Shown: positions 16,814 to 24,456 of the stretch, piece by piece
Layout: each line of letters opens with the position of its first letter
Position numbering within the stretch: the stretch's first letter is position 1
Assembly (NCBI GenBank): GCA_017479705.1
Contig: JAFVCA010000027.1
Location: 1-64,000, forward strand
Direction: 5' to 3'
Source of the DNA: Bacteroidales bacterium
Lineage (GTDB): Bacteria; Bacteroidota; Bacteroidia; Bacteroidales; P3
Length of the DNA: 64,000 bases
Made by a program: the position numbers and the translations under genes
Notes under the pieces: model-generated
Databases searched by the model: none
Told to the model about the DNA's origin: nothing
Seen by the model: the letters and a program-made list of their open reading frames with translations, nothing else

Positions 16814-17587
16814 TCAGGGTGCGAGGGCGCCTTTGATTTGGAGATTGAAGCCTTCGTCAATGAGGGGTTGCACCAGTCGGGTCATCTCTTCGGGGGTGAA
16901 GAGTTCGAGGTCCTGGGCCGGCGTGGCGCGGTCGATGGTGTAGACCATGATTTGCCGTGGGCGAAGTTCACGGACTATCTGCATCCAACCGTCCAGCACT
17001 TCGGGACTGGAGGAATCGAATTGATATTCCTTGCTGCGCAGCATACAGGTCTGCAACACGAAGTTGCCTTTGAACTGCTTGAGTGCCGTGACCACGCGGG
17101 CAATGTCGTAGCCGGGCGCGGGCTGGTTGATGCGGGCCACGAGGCCGTTGGTGGGGGCGTCGATTTTCATGATGGGGTTGTCCACCTTGGTGAGGGCTTC
17201 GAACACTTCGGGCAGGTGGACGCGCGTGGCATTGGAGAGGACGGAGACCTTGGCGGAGGGTGCATACTGGTCGCGGAGGGCGACGGTGTCGGCAATGATG
17301 GCGGGGAACTCGGGGTTGAGGGTCGGCTCACCGTCACCAGAGAAGGTGATGGAGTCGACTTTTATGCCCTGCTGTTGCAGGTCTTCAAGCTTGCTTTTGA
17401 GGTCGTGGTGGACTTTGGCGGCTGTGGGGAGGACGGTGTCGGCACGGCCGTCTTTGTTCCATCCACACTCGCAATAGATGCAATCGAAGTTGCATATCTT
17501 GCCCTTTTCAGGCAGTAGATTGATTCCCAATGATGTGCCTAAACGACGGCTAAATATGGGGCCAAAAACGGTTTCTTCTCTTATCAT
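16814..17587 (-). CDS. Radical SAM protein (COG0731-like)
   Basis: 257 residues starting at ATG 17587 with V-F-G-P-I-F-S-R-R-L-G-T-S-L-G-I-N-L. It then has the radical SAM cluster motif C-N-F-D-C-I-Y-C (C-x3-C-x2-C), followed by C-G-W-N. The S-G-D-G-E-P-T-L block that follows is the SAM-binding G-E pair. The S-R-R-L-G-x-S-L-G-x-N-L opening identifies the COG0731 group, distantly related to TYW1, whose bacterial members are uncharacterised. It follows the nitroreductase by 13 bases in a three-gene minus-strand operon. The longer ORF upstream overlaps the nitroreductase and is not used. No RiPP precursor lies beside it. Confidence 0.85.
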   Translation of the reverse strand: MIREETVFGPIFSRRLGTSLGINLLPEKGKICNFDCIYCECGWNKDGRADTVLPTAAKVHHDLKSKLEDLQQQGIKVDSITFSGDGEPTLNPEFPAIIADTVALRDQYAPSAKVSVLSNATRVHLPEVFEALTKVDNPIMKIDAPTNGLVARINQPAPGYDIARVVTALKQFKGNFVLQTCMLRSKEYQFDSSSPEVLDGWMQIVRELRPRQIMVYTIDRATPAQDLELFTPEEMTRLVQPLIDEGFNLQIKGALAP

Positions 17588-17600
17588 GGCTATTGGACGG

Positions 17601-18125
17601 CTATTCGGCCCAGAAAAGGCGGTTTTCTTTGCGTGGACGGGCTTGTGGTTCGGGTCCAATGGGATAGCCGACAATGCAGTTGCCGACACCCAGGAAGTTG
17701 CCTTCGACGCCCAGTTGTTTGAGGATGGTCTTCCCCTCAGGGGAGGCAAAGACCTCGCGGGCACGGTTGATCCAGCAGGAGGAGAGACCCAATGCGTGGG
17801 CGGCATTGAGCATGTTGCCCAGCATGAGGCTGCCATCCTCGACGGAGGTGACTGCCACGTCGGTATTGACAAGGACGGTGAGGACTACGGGTGCCCCGTA
17901 GAAGGGGTCTGTGTCGGTGCCCATCACTTGGGCATTCAGCCGGCTGAGCCTGTCGCGCAACTCTTTGTTGGTCACGGCAAGGATGATGGGACTTTGTGTA
18001 CCCATGCCTGTGGCGGCGTAGAGCCCTGCCTGGCAAATGGTTTCAATGTCAGCTTTGGAGGGCATGCGGTCCGAGTAGGCTCGGACGCTGCGGCGCGTCA
18101 TCAAATCGTGGATGGTCTGGTTCAT
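17601..18125 (-). CDS. Nitroreductase family protein
   Basis: 174-residue FMN-dependent oxidoreductase. The N-terminus has I-H-D-L-M-T-R-R-S-V-R-A-Y-S-D-R, the FMN phosphate-binding R-R-S-V-R signature. It is followed by G-T-Q-S-P-I-I-L-A-V, and by G-L-S-S-C-W-I-N and V-G-N-C-I-V-G-Y-P-I-G-P in the C-terminal half. Family members reduce nitroaromatics, quinones or flavins using NAD(P)H; the physiological substrate is unknown. The start lies one base after the LysE stop, so the genes are coupled. Confidence 0.87.
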   Translation of the reverse strand: MNQTIHDLMTRRSVRAYSDRMPSKADIETICQAGLYAATGMGTQSPIILAVTNKELRDRLSRLNAQVMGTDTDPFYGAPVVLTVLVNTDVAVTSVEDGSLMLGNMLNAAHALGLSSCWINRAREVFASPEGKTILKQLGVEGNFLGVGNCIVGYPIGPEPQARPRKENRLFWAE

Positions 18126-18126
18126 G

Positions 18127-18954
18127 CTATTCGGTTTTTGTGGAGGTCTTTTCGTCGTGGTGGGTATGGGCGGATCCTGGGGTGTGGATGCGCGGCATGT
18201 GGAAAAGGGAGATGCTGCTGTCCGCCTTCTGAAGATTGTGTATCTTTTTAATCATCTGGGTGGACTGGGGTTCGTTCTGCTGTTCGTGTGCACGGACTTT
18301 GGGGTTGAACTGATAGAGAGCCATGGAGATGACTATGTAGCCCGCAAAGATGAACATCACAACGGCGCAGACTTTATTGGTGATGTTGAGGAGTTTGGCT
18401 GTGATGATACGCTGCAGGAGCGAGGCCAGTTTGCACTTCAGAATGTCAAGGCCAAGCGTGGTGCCAAGAACACCAAGGAAGAAGATGTAGCGCTCAAGGA
18501 CGGTAAGGTTCAGCTCTCCCGTAAGGAGGGCAATGACCGAAACCCAATAAATCCAAATGAGGGGATTGATAATGTTGATGACAAAGCCTTGCATGAAGAT
18601 GGTGCGACGGCGGGGGTCGCCATCCTTGCTTTTGAACTTGATGTGTTTCTCCTCGTCCTCAAGGCTGGTCACCTCTTTGCGTAGGAAATAGATGCCCATT
18701 ATCACAAGCACTGCACCACTGATGGATGCCACCCAGACATTGTGGAGAAGCTCGTAGAGATCGACATTTTTTAACACTGTCAGCATTAAGAAGACAATAA
18801 TAATATCGCCCGCGCTGACACCAAAAGCGAAAGGATAGGACTTGCGGTAACCATATTGTATACTGGTTCGGAGCTGCGAGAAAAAAGCAGGTCCGAAACT
18901 GAAAAACAGCGACAAGGCTATGCCGCACAATATGCCAAGAAATAATTCTCCCAT
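18127..18954 (-). CDS. LysE-family exporter
   Basis: About 275 residues with six hydrophobic membrane segments and the LysE/RhtB pattern: F-S-F-G-P-A-F-F at the first helix, F-A-F-G-V-S-A-G-D, and an I-N-P-L-I-W-I-Y-W segment at the middle helix. Relatives export amino acids or related solutes. The C-terminal ~45 residues are hydrophilic and histidine-rich (H-T-H-H-D), an extension that could bind metal, though that is speculative. I use the ATG at 18954 because the upstream ATG (18972) overlaps the -7 box at 18970-18977. Confidence 0.8.
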   Translation of the reverse strand: MGELFLGILCGIALSLFFSFGPAFFSQLRTSIQYGYRKSYPFAFGVSAGDIIIVFLMLTVLKNVDLYELLHNVWVASISGAVLVIMGIYFLRKEVTSLEDEEKHIKFKSKDGDPRRRTIFMQGFVINIINPLIWIYWVSVIALLTGELNLTVLERYIFFLGVLGTTLGLDILKCKLASLLQRIITAKLLNITNKVCAVVMFIFAGYIVISMALYQFNPKVRAHEQQNEPQSTQMIKKIHNLQKADSSISLFHMPRIHTPGSAHTHHDEKTSTKTE

Positions 18955-18969
18955 AACATTTAAAGCGTG

Positions 18970-18977
18970 CAAAATTA
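18970..18977 (-). promoter_or_regulatory. -7 box for the LysE-nitroreductase-radical SAM operon
   Basis: The minus strand reads TAATTTTG 15 bases upstream of the ATG at 18954, giving a leader of only about ten bases. Confidence 0.55.
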
Positions 18978-19029
18978 AGAATAATATTTGACATAATAAA
19001 AAAAAAGTATTTTATTAGGATATTTTTCG

Positions 19030-19037
19030 TATTTTTG
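19030..19037 (+). promoter_or_regulatory. -7 box for the small lipoprotein gene
   Basis: TATTTTTG on the plus strand, 45 bases upstream of the ATG at 19083, divergent from the LysE promoter. Confidence 0.55.
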
Positions 19038-19082
19038 CAAATTCTGAACAGACAACAAAAATACAATAACAAGTCTCAAAAC

Positions 19083-19451
19083 ATGAAGAAATACGTTATC
19101 GCAATGGCTGCGGCCTGCACCCTCTTTTTGGCCGCATGCAGCAACAGCCCCGAAAAGGTTGTGACCGATTTCTACACAGCAAACAAGGCCAACGACTTTG
19201 AAAAAGCCATGACCTACACCGACCTCCCCGAAGAAGCCCGACCCGTGGTAATTGAGTATCTGGACAGCATTGGCATGGTGATTCACACATTTGAAGTCAC
19301 CGGCTCTACCCTCGGCGAAGGGGATACCACAGCATTGGTGAATCTCCACCTTGTCACTTCTAATGCTTTCTTCCCGGACAGCATTGCCGACGACATCATA
19401 GTGCCTTGCATCAAGAATGGCCGCAACTGGAAAGTGCATCTGAACAACTAA
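19083..19451 (+). CDS. Small lipoprotein, DUF4878/NTF2-like
   Basis: 122 residues: signal peptide with lipobox (F-L-A-A-C-S), then S-P-E-K-V-V-T-D-F-Y-T-A-N-K-A-N-D-F-E-K-A, the helical opening of NTF2-like DUF4878 lipoproteins in Bacteroidota. It ends in a beta-strand motif N-G-R-N-W-K-V-H-L. Function unknown; such domains often bind small ligands or other proteins. The upstream in-frame ATG (19035) overlaps the promoter and is rejected. Confidence 0.7.
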   Translation: MKKYVIAMAAACTLFLAACSNSPEKVVTDFYTANKANDFEKAMTYTDLPEEARPVVIEYLDSIGMVIHTFEVTGSTLGEGDTTALVNLHLVTSNAFFPDSIADDIIVPCIKNGRNWKVHLNN

Positions 19452-19475
19452 TCGCCCAAAACGTTTCTATCCATC

Positions 19476-20495
19476 ATGGCCACGCTAACCGACAAGATGT
19501 TTATCCTGCTGCGGAGCTCGCTTAACCAGCGGCCAGCAGACATCAGCCCTTTCAGCGACGAGGAGTGGCAGAAGCTGTTCTGGCTGGCCAGGAAACATGG
19601 CATTGTGACCATCATCAACGATGCCATCGACCTGCTTCCCGAACACCTGAAACCTCAGGGAGACATTGCGCTGAGCTGGACACTCTCGGCCGAGCGGACG
19701 CGCTACCACTATGCCCACCAGAAAGAGGTTCTGCAACAGATAGACGAAAAGGCAAAGGCGGAGGGGCTACCCTACGTCCTGCTGAAAGGAATGAGCCTGG
19801 CGCGTTTCTATCCGCGTCCGGACTCGCGTCCCTGCGGCGACATTGACATCCTTTTCCCGCAGAATTTTGAACGCGGGAATGCCCTTTTAGGGTTCCCTGA
19901 TGCCAAGGCCGTGGGAAAACATGCCGAAATGAAAATAGACGGCGTAACCATTGAGAATCACCGCCAATTGCTGGACCTGAACTACGACAGCCAACGCCGT
20001 GCTGAGGCCTACATTATGGAATCGCTACGCACCGTGCCGGACGATCATTTCCTGCCCCCCATGGCCAATATGGTCTATCTGCTTATGCACACGGTCAGCC
20101 ACCTCACGGCCCGCAACAAACTACCTCTGCGCAACGTCATAGACTGGGGCATGTTCCTGCGTGCGAACCGGGAGATGTTGAACCCCGACGAATGCATCAG
20201 CACCCTTAAACGCATTGGGACAGTACACGCATTCAGCCTGTTTACGCAATTGGCAGCAGAATATACTGACACGGATTTTTCCATGTTCATCAAGGAGCAC
20301 GTACCCGCCAAGGATGTGACACGCATGAATGACCTGATTGTCAGCCAAAGCTTTGTGGAGGCCGTCCCCAAAGACATGCCTTTCATCCCGCGCACCATCG
20401 CCCGCCTGAAACGTCGCAGCCAACGCCGCTGGATGTTCCCTTACCTGCCCGCCTCTTTTAAAGAGAGATTAAAATTCTTGAAGCTTTTCCACTAA
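19476..20495 (+). CDS. Uncharacterised nucleotidyltransferase family protein (PF14907-like)
   Basis: 339 residues with the motif L-K-G-M-S-L-A-R-F-Y-P-R-P-D-S-R-P-C-G-D-I-D-I-L-F, where G-D-I-D-I supplies the paired aspartates of a polymerase-beta-type nucleotidyltransferase active site. Relatives occur in capsule and polysaccharide loci, often beside serine kinase or HPr-like genes, but none is visible here. It follows the small lipoprotein by 24 bases and is probably cotranscribed. The C-terminal part is basic and helical. Substrate unknown. Confidence 0.75.
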   Translation: MATLTDKMFILLRSSLNQRPADISPFSDEEWQKLFWLARKHGIVTIINDAIDLLPEHLKPQGDIALSWTLSAERTRYHYAHQKEVLQQIDEKAKAEGLPYVLLKGMSLARFYPRPDSRPCGDIDILFPQNFERGNALLGFPDAKAVGKHAEMKIDGVTIENHRQLLDLNYDSQRRAEAYIMESLRTVPDDHFLPPMANMVYLLMHTVSHLTARNKLPLRNVIDWGMFLRANREMLNPDECISTLKRIGTVHAFSLFTQLAAEYTDTDFSMFIKEHVPAKDVTRMNDLIVSQSFVEAVPKDMPFIPRTIARLKRRSQRRWMFPYLPASFKERLKFLKLFH

Positions 20496-20535
20496 ATGAA
20501 ACAGGTGTGGCCTTTTCGGCGTAGGGGATTGCATC

Positions 20536-20664
20536 TCAGACCAAAGAAGACCTGTCCCCATAGCCATGGGCTTGCCGTTTCATGGCTTTGATTCTGTTGA
20601 TGGCACCTTCGGGTTCACCGCTGACCATCCACCAGTATTGGCCGGGTGAACCGTCGGCACGCAA
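20536..20664 (-). pseudogene. Remnant of an ISL3-like transposase C-terminus
   Basis: On the minus strand one frame reads S-G-E-P-E-G-A-I-N-R-I-K-A-M-K-R-Q-A-H-G then a stop at 20536-20538. This resembles the C-terminal E-G-x-I-N-x-x-K-x-x-K-R-Q-x-x-G block of ISL3-family transposases. The rest of the transposase is absent and no terminal repeats were seen. It is probably a dead fragment between the nucleotidyltransferase and suf genes. Confidence 0.4.
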
Positions 20665-20701
20665 AGAACATGAAGAAAATGATTATTTGGCAAAAAAAAT
20701 G

Positions 20702-20709
20702 TATCTTTG
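20702..20709 (+). promoter_or_regulatory. -7 box for sufCD
   Basis: TATCTTTG about 65 bases upstream of the sufC ATG, so sufC is the first gene of its transcript. Confidence 0.6.
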
Positions 20710-20773
20710 CCATTCGAATAATATTGTTTGTCTAAAAGCATAATATAGAATAATCAGACACTTAACACACGAT

Positions 20774-21538
20774 ATGGCATTATTATCTATACGCAATTTG
20801 CACGCCTCGATTGGCGAGCGGGAGATTTTGAAAGGGGTAAACCTTGAAATCAACGCCGGCGAGGTGCATTCCATCATGGGTCCCAACGGCAACGGCAAGA
20901 GCACGCTGGCAGGCGTGATAGCCGGCAACAGCAAGTACACCGTCACCGAAGGCGAGGTGATATACAAAGGCAAGAACATCCTGGACATGCCTGTGGATGT
21001 GCGCGCCTGCGAGGGCATCTTTCTCGGTTTCCAATACCCCGTGGAGATTCCGGGGGTGAGCATCACCAACTTTATGCGCACCGCGGTGAACGAGCAGCGC
21101 AAGTACCGCGGTCTGGACCCGCTGTCGGGCTCGGAGTTCCTGAAACTGATGGAGGAAAAGAAAAAGGTGGTGGAAATGACCACCAAGCTGGCCAACCGCT
21201 CAGTGAACGAGGGCTTCAGCGGCGGTGAAAAGAAGAAGAACGAGATTTTCCAGATGGCCATGCTGGACCCCACACTTGCCATTCTGGATGAGACGGACTC
21301 CGGCCTCGACATCGACGCCCTGCGCATTGTGGCCAGCGGTGTGAACAAGTTGCGCCGCCCGGACAACGCCACGGTGGTCATCACCCACTATCAGCGTCTG
21401 CTGGACTACATCGTGCCGGATTTTGTACACGTGCTGTACGAGGGCCGCATTGTGAAGACCGGCCCCAAGGAGCTGGCTCTGGAACTGGAGCAGAAGGGCT
21501 ATGAGTGGATTAAAGAAGAACTGGAAAGCGGGAAGTGA
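20774..21538 (+). CDS. sufC: Fe-S cluster assembly ATPase SufC
   Basis: 254-residue ABC-type ATPase that energises the SufBCD scaffold for iron-sulfur cluster assembly. Walker A G-P-N-G-N-G-K-S-T-L, the SufC-specific signature F-S-G-G-E-K-K-K-N-E-I, Walker B L-A-I-L-D-E-T-D-S-G-L-D-I-D and the H-loop V-I-T-H-Y are all intact. It has no membrane segments, so it is cytoplasmic. It overlaps or abuts sufD. sufB and sufS, which normally accompany it, are not adjacent. Confidence 0.96.
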   Translation: MALLSIRNLHASIGEREILKGVNLEINAGEVHSIMGPNGNGKSTLAGVIAGNSKYTVTEGEVIYKGKNILDMPVDVRACEGIFLGFQYPVEIPGVSITNFMRTAVNEQRKYRGLDPLSGSEFLKLMEEKKKVVEMTTKLANRSVNEGFSGGEKKKNEIFQMAMLDPTLAILDETDSGLDIDALRIVASGVNKLRRPDNATVVITHYQRLLDYIVPDFVHVLYEGRIVKTGPKELALELEQKGYEWIKEELESGK

Positions 21539-21543
21539 GCCTT

Positions 21544-22827
21544 ATGGAAAAGATTGTAAAAGATTTCCGCGACCTGCAACCCCGTCTGCGCAAAAACGAG
21601 GTGTGGCGCAATGTAGACTTCTCCGCCCTCCTCACGGACGAGCTGCGACTGCCACAAGGCGAGCGACAGACGGCGGAGTACCGCTGCAACATACCCAACC
21701 TCGACGCCCTGCGCTTAGTGGTGGAGAACGGTCTCTGCCATGAGGGGCTGACGGTGGACAGCCAAGGGATAGTCTACGGCAGTCTGCGAGACATCAGCGG
21801 CAAGCGCGCCGACTTTGTAAGACAGTATTTCGGCCTCTGCACACCGCAGCAGAACCCCTACCTGCAACTGAACACCGAGAACTATACCGACGGGCTCTTC
21901 ATCTATGTGCCCGACGGGGTACAGGTGGAACGCCCCGTGCAGCTCCAGTCCGTCGTCAACGCCGGCCACGGCCTCTTCCTCCAAGTGCGCAACCTCGTGG
22001 TGGTAGGGCGCAACAGCCGAGTGACCCTGATACATTGCGACGACAGCTATGACAACGCCCCGGCCTTTGCCAACAACGTGACCGAGATGCACGTGGGCCG
22101 CGACGCCTACGTGCAATACTACAAAATGCAGAACCTCAACAACCAGACAGGACTGCTGAACCACACCTATGCCCTGATGGATACGGGCTCCGCACTCCGC
22201 TCAGTGGCGGTGACGCTGAACGGTGGCCACATACGCAACCACACGGAAATCCGCATGATGGGCGAGCACTGCGACGTGCAGGCTCACGGCCTTTTCCTCA
22301 ACGACCAGGAGCAGCAGGTGGACAACTACATCTTTGTGGACCACGCCTACCCCAACTGCCATAGCCGCGAGCTCTTCAAGGGCATACTGGACGACTCGGC
22401 GCGCGGCACCTTCAACGGCCACGTGCTGGTGCGCGACGGCGCCGTCAAGACCGAGGCCTACCAGTCCAACAACAACATCCTCCTCACGGACAAGGCCATC
22501 ATCAACACCAAGCCTTTCCTCGAAATCTACAACGACGACGTGAAGTGCTCCCACGGCAGCACTATCGGCCAGTTAGACGAGCAAGCTCTTTTCTACATCC
22601 GCTCGCGCGGCGTGAGCGAGCGCACCGCACAGACGCTGCTCCTCTACGCCTTCTGCGACGAGGTGCTGCAACAGATAGAGTTCGAGCCCCTGCGCGACAC
22701 CCTCGTGGACATGGTGAAGAAACGTCTGCACGGCGAGCTGACCCTCTGCGCCGACTGCGCCCTGCACTGCGGCACCCCCTGCAACGGCCCCGAAGTGAAC
22801 TTCTATATCGACCCCGCAAAACTCTGA
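21544..22827 (+). CDS. sufD: Fe-S cluster assembly protein SufD
   Basis: About 427 residues of the SufB/SufD beta-helix fold, with R-N-H-T-E-I-R-M-M-G-E-H-C in the core and C-S-H-G-S-T-I-G-Q-L-D-E-Q-A-L-F-Y-I-R-S-R-G near the C-terminus, typical of the family. Length fits SufD rather than the longer SufB. An in-frame GTG at 21535 would overlap the sufC stop, but the ATG at 21544 is preferred. The C-terminus has four clustered cysteines (C-A-D-C-A-L-H-C and G-T-P-C), which is unusual and might bind metal. Confidence 0.92.
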   Translation: MEKIVKDFRDLQPRLRKNEVWRNVDFSALLTDELRLPQGERQTAEYRCNIPNLDALRLVVENGLCHEGLTVDSQGIVYGSLRDISGKRADFVRQYFGLCTPQQNPYLQLNTENYTDGLFIYVPDGVQVERPVQLQSVVNAGHGLFLQVRNLVVVGRNSRVTLIHCDDSYDNAPAFANNVTEMHVGRDAYVQYYKMQNLNNQTGLLNHTYALMDTGSALRSVAVTLNGGHIRNHTEIRMMGEHCDVQAHGLFLNDQEQQVDNYIFVDHAYPNCHSRELFKGILDDSARGTFNGHVLVRDGAVKTEAYQSNNNILLTDKAIINTKPFLEIYNDDVKCSHGSTIGQLDEQALFYIRSRGVSERTAQTLLLYAFCDEVLQQIEFEPLRDTLVDMVKKRLHGELTLCADCALHCGTPCNGPEVNFYIDPAKL

Positions 22828-22835
22828 CCTCTCCC

Positions 22836-24440
22836 ATGCGCCGCGTCCTCCTCCTGCTCCTCTTCTTCTGCCTCATGGCCACAGCCTGGGGGCAGAGCCC
22901 TTTCACCTACAAAATGACCCAACCCGACATGGAGAAGATGGAACGCGCCGTGCAGGACTACACCAAGGGGCGCTACCGCCCGTCGACCGAGGCCCTGCGC
23001 GCCCTCTCCAAGCGTTACCCGGACAACCCCGACGTATACTTCTATCTGGGTCTGAATGCCGTGAAGCGCAACTTCAACGTGGCGGGCATCCGCCGCTATT
23101 TTCCCCAGGTGCTGAAGCTCAATCCCAACTATCCCAATGCCGTGGCGCACTACTACATGGGATTGATACACTACACCGATGAGGAGTACGGCCTTGCCGA
23201 AGAGGACTTCAAACGCTATTTCGAGCTGGCCAACAATGCCGGCACTCCTGAGAGCGACGCCATCTATATGGAGGCCTCCAACTACCTCTACTGGACCACC
23301 TTCCTGGCCGAGGCCTACCGCAACCGCGCACCTTTCGACCCGCATGTGGTTCCGGGGCTCTCCTCTGCCGAGGACGAGGCCATGCCCTTCATCACCCACG
23401 ACGGTGCCCACTGCTACCTGCTGCGCGCCACCTCCACCTCCTCGCGCGCCTCCTTCTACACCCGCGAGCTGGAGCAGAAGCCTCTGCTCCTCTACCAATC
23501 CGACCGCCGCGACACCCTCTTCGGTCCCGCACGCCTACTCAAAGCCCCCTTCAACCAAGGCGACCCTGAAGGCGGCGTCACCCTCACCGCCGACAACCGC
23601 GAGCTCTACTACCCCGTCATACGCCGATTCCGCGGCTACAACAACAGCGACATCTACTTCACCCGCCCGGACAGCAACGGCTGGCAGCCCGTCGCCAACG
23701 CCGGCGACAATGTCAACGCTCCCGACAGCTGGGAGTCACAACCCTCCATCTCGGCCGACGGCCAATGGCTCTACTTTGCCTCCAACCGCAAAGGCGGCCT
23801 GGGCGGCACCGATATCTGGCGTTGCCACCGCAAAGCCGACGGCTCCTGGGGCAAAGCCCAAAACCTGGGCTCCGCCGTCAACACTCCGGGCAACGAGCGC
23901 TGCCCCTTCATCCATGCCGATGGCCACACCCTCTACTTCTCCTCTAACGGATGGCAAGGCTTTGGCGGCTACGACCTCTATTTCATCGACCTCGACAACC
24001 CCGACCAGCCCAAGCCCATCAACCTGGGGCTGCCCCTCAACACCGAGGAGGACGACATCGCCCTCAGCGTCATCCCGGCGGGCACCCATGCCTACTATGC
24101 CGGGCGCACCGCGGGTCCCGACCGCATGGGCGGACAGGACGTGCTGATGTTCGAGCTCTACCCCGCTGCGCGCCCCGAGGGCATGACCCTGTTACGCGGC
24201 ACCGTCCTGACACCTGACGGCAAGCCCGCCAACGCTACCATCACCGTCGACCACGGCACCTCCACGCCCTCCCGCTACCACGCCGACCCCCAAGGCCGCT
24301 ACACCCTCCTGCTCTCCACCTCCAAGGCCAACACCGTCACCGTCGCAGCCCCGGGCTGCCGCACCGCCACCTTCACCCTCCCTGCCCGCGCAGGTGCCAC
24401 GCCGGCCCTGCCCTCCACCATCACCCTGCAACGTCCTTAA
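22836..24440 (+). CDS. Secreted TPR/PD40 protein with carboxypeptidase-like domain (PorE-like without OmpA)
   Basis: 534 residues. Signal peptide (R-R-V-L-L-L-L-L-F-F-C-L to A-W-G-Q), then tetratricopeptide-like helices (about 30-170, with Y-F-Y-L-G-L-N-A and A-V-A-H-Y-Y-M-G-L). PD40/WD40-like propeller blades follow (about 250-450: Y-F-A-S-N-R-K-G-G-L-G-G-T-D-I-W and Y-F-S-S-N-G-W-Q-G-F-G-G-Y-D-L-Y), and then a carboxypeptidase-regulatory-like beta domain (about 450-534). This is the layout of PorE-type proteins of the type IX secretion machinery, except that the usual C-terminal OmpA peptidoglycan-binding domain is missing. Likely periplasmic; starts eight bases after sufD. The role in T9SS is inferred. 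Confidence 0.75.
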   Translation: MRRVLLLLLFFCLMATAWGQSPFTYKMTQPDMEKMERAVQDYTKGRYRPSTEALRALSKRYPDNPDVYFYLGLNAVKRNFNVAGIRRYFPQVLKLNPNYPNAVAHYYMGLIHYTDEEYGLAEEDFKRYFELANNAGTPESDAIYMEASNYLYWTTFLAEAYRNRAPFDPHVVPGLSSAEDEAMPFITHDGAHCYLLRATSTSSRASFYTRELEQKPLLLYQSDRRDTLFGPARLLKAPFNQGDPEGGVTLTADNRELYYPVIRRFRGYNNSDIYFTRPDSNGWQPVANAGDNVNAPDSWESQPSISADGQWLYFASNRKGGLGGTDIWRCHRKADGSWGKAQNLGSAVNTPGNERCPFIHADGHTLYFSSNGWQGFGGYDLYFIDLDNPDQPKPINLGLPLNTEEDDIALSVIPAGTHAYYAGRTAGPDRMGGQDVLMFELYPAARPEGMTLLRGTVLTPDGKPANATITVDHGTSTPSRYHADPQGRYTLLLSTSKANTVTVAAPGCRTATFTLPARAGATPALPSTITLQRP

Positions 24441-24456
24441 TCCTTAAAGAAGAACC

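Noticed and set aside
16814-17587. Radical SAM enzyme as a maturase for the short peptides
   Set aside because: It is about 9 kb from the nearest peptide gene, belongs to the COG0731 type, lacks a SPASM domain and sits in its own operon with nitroreductase and LysE genes.
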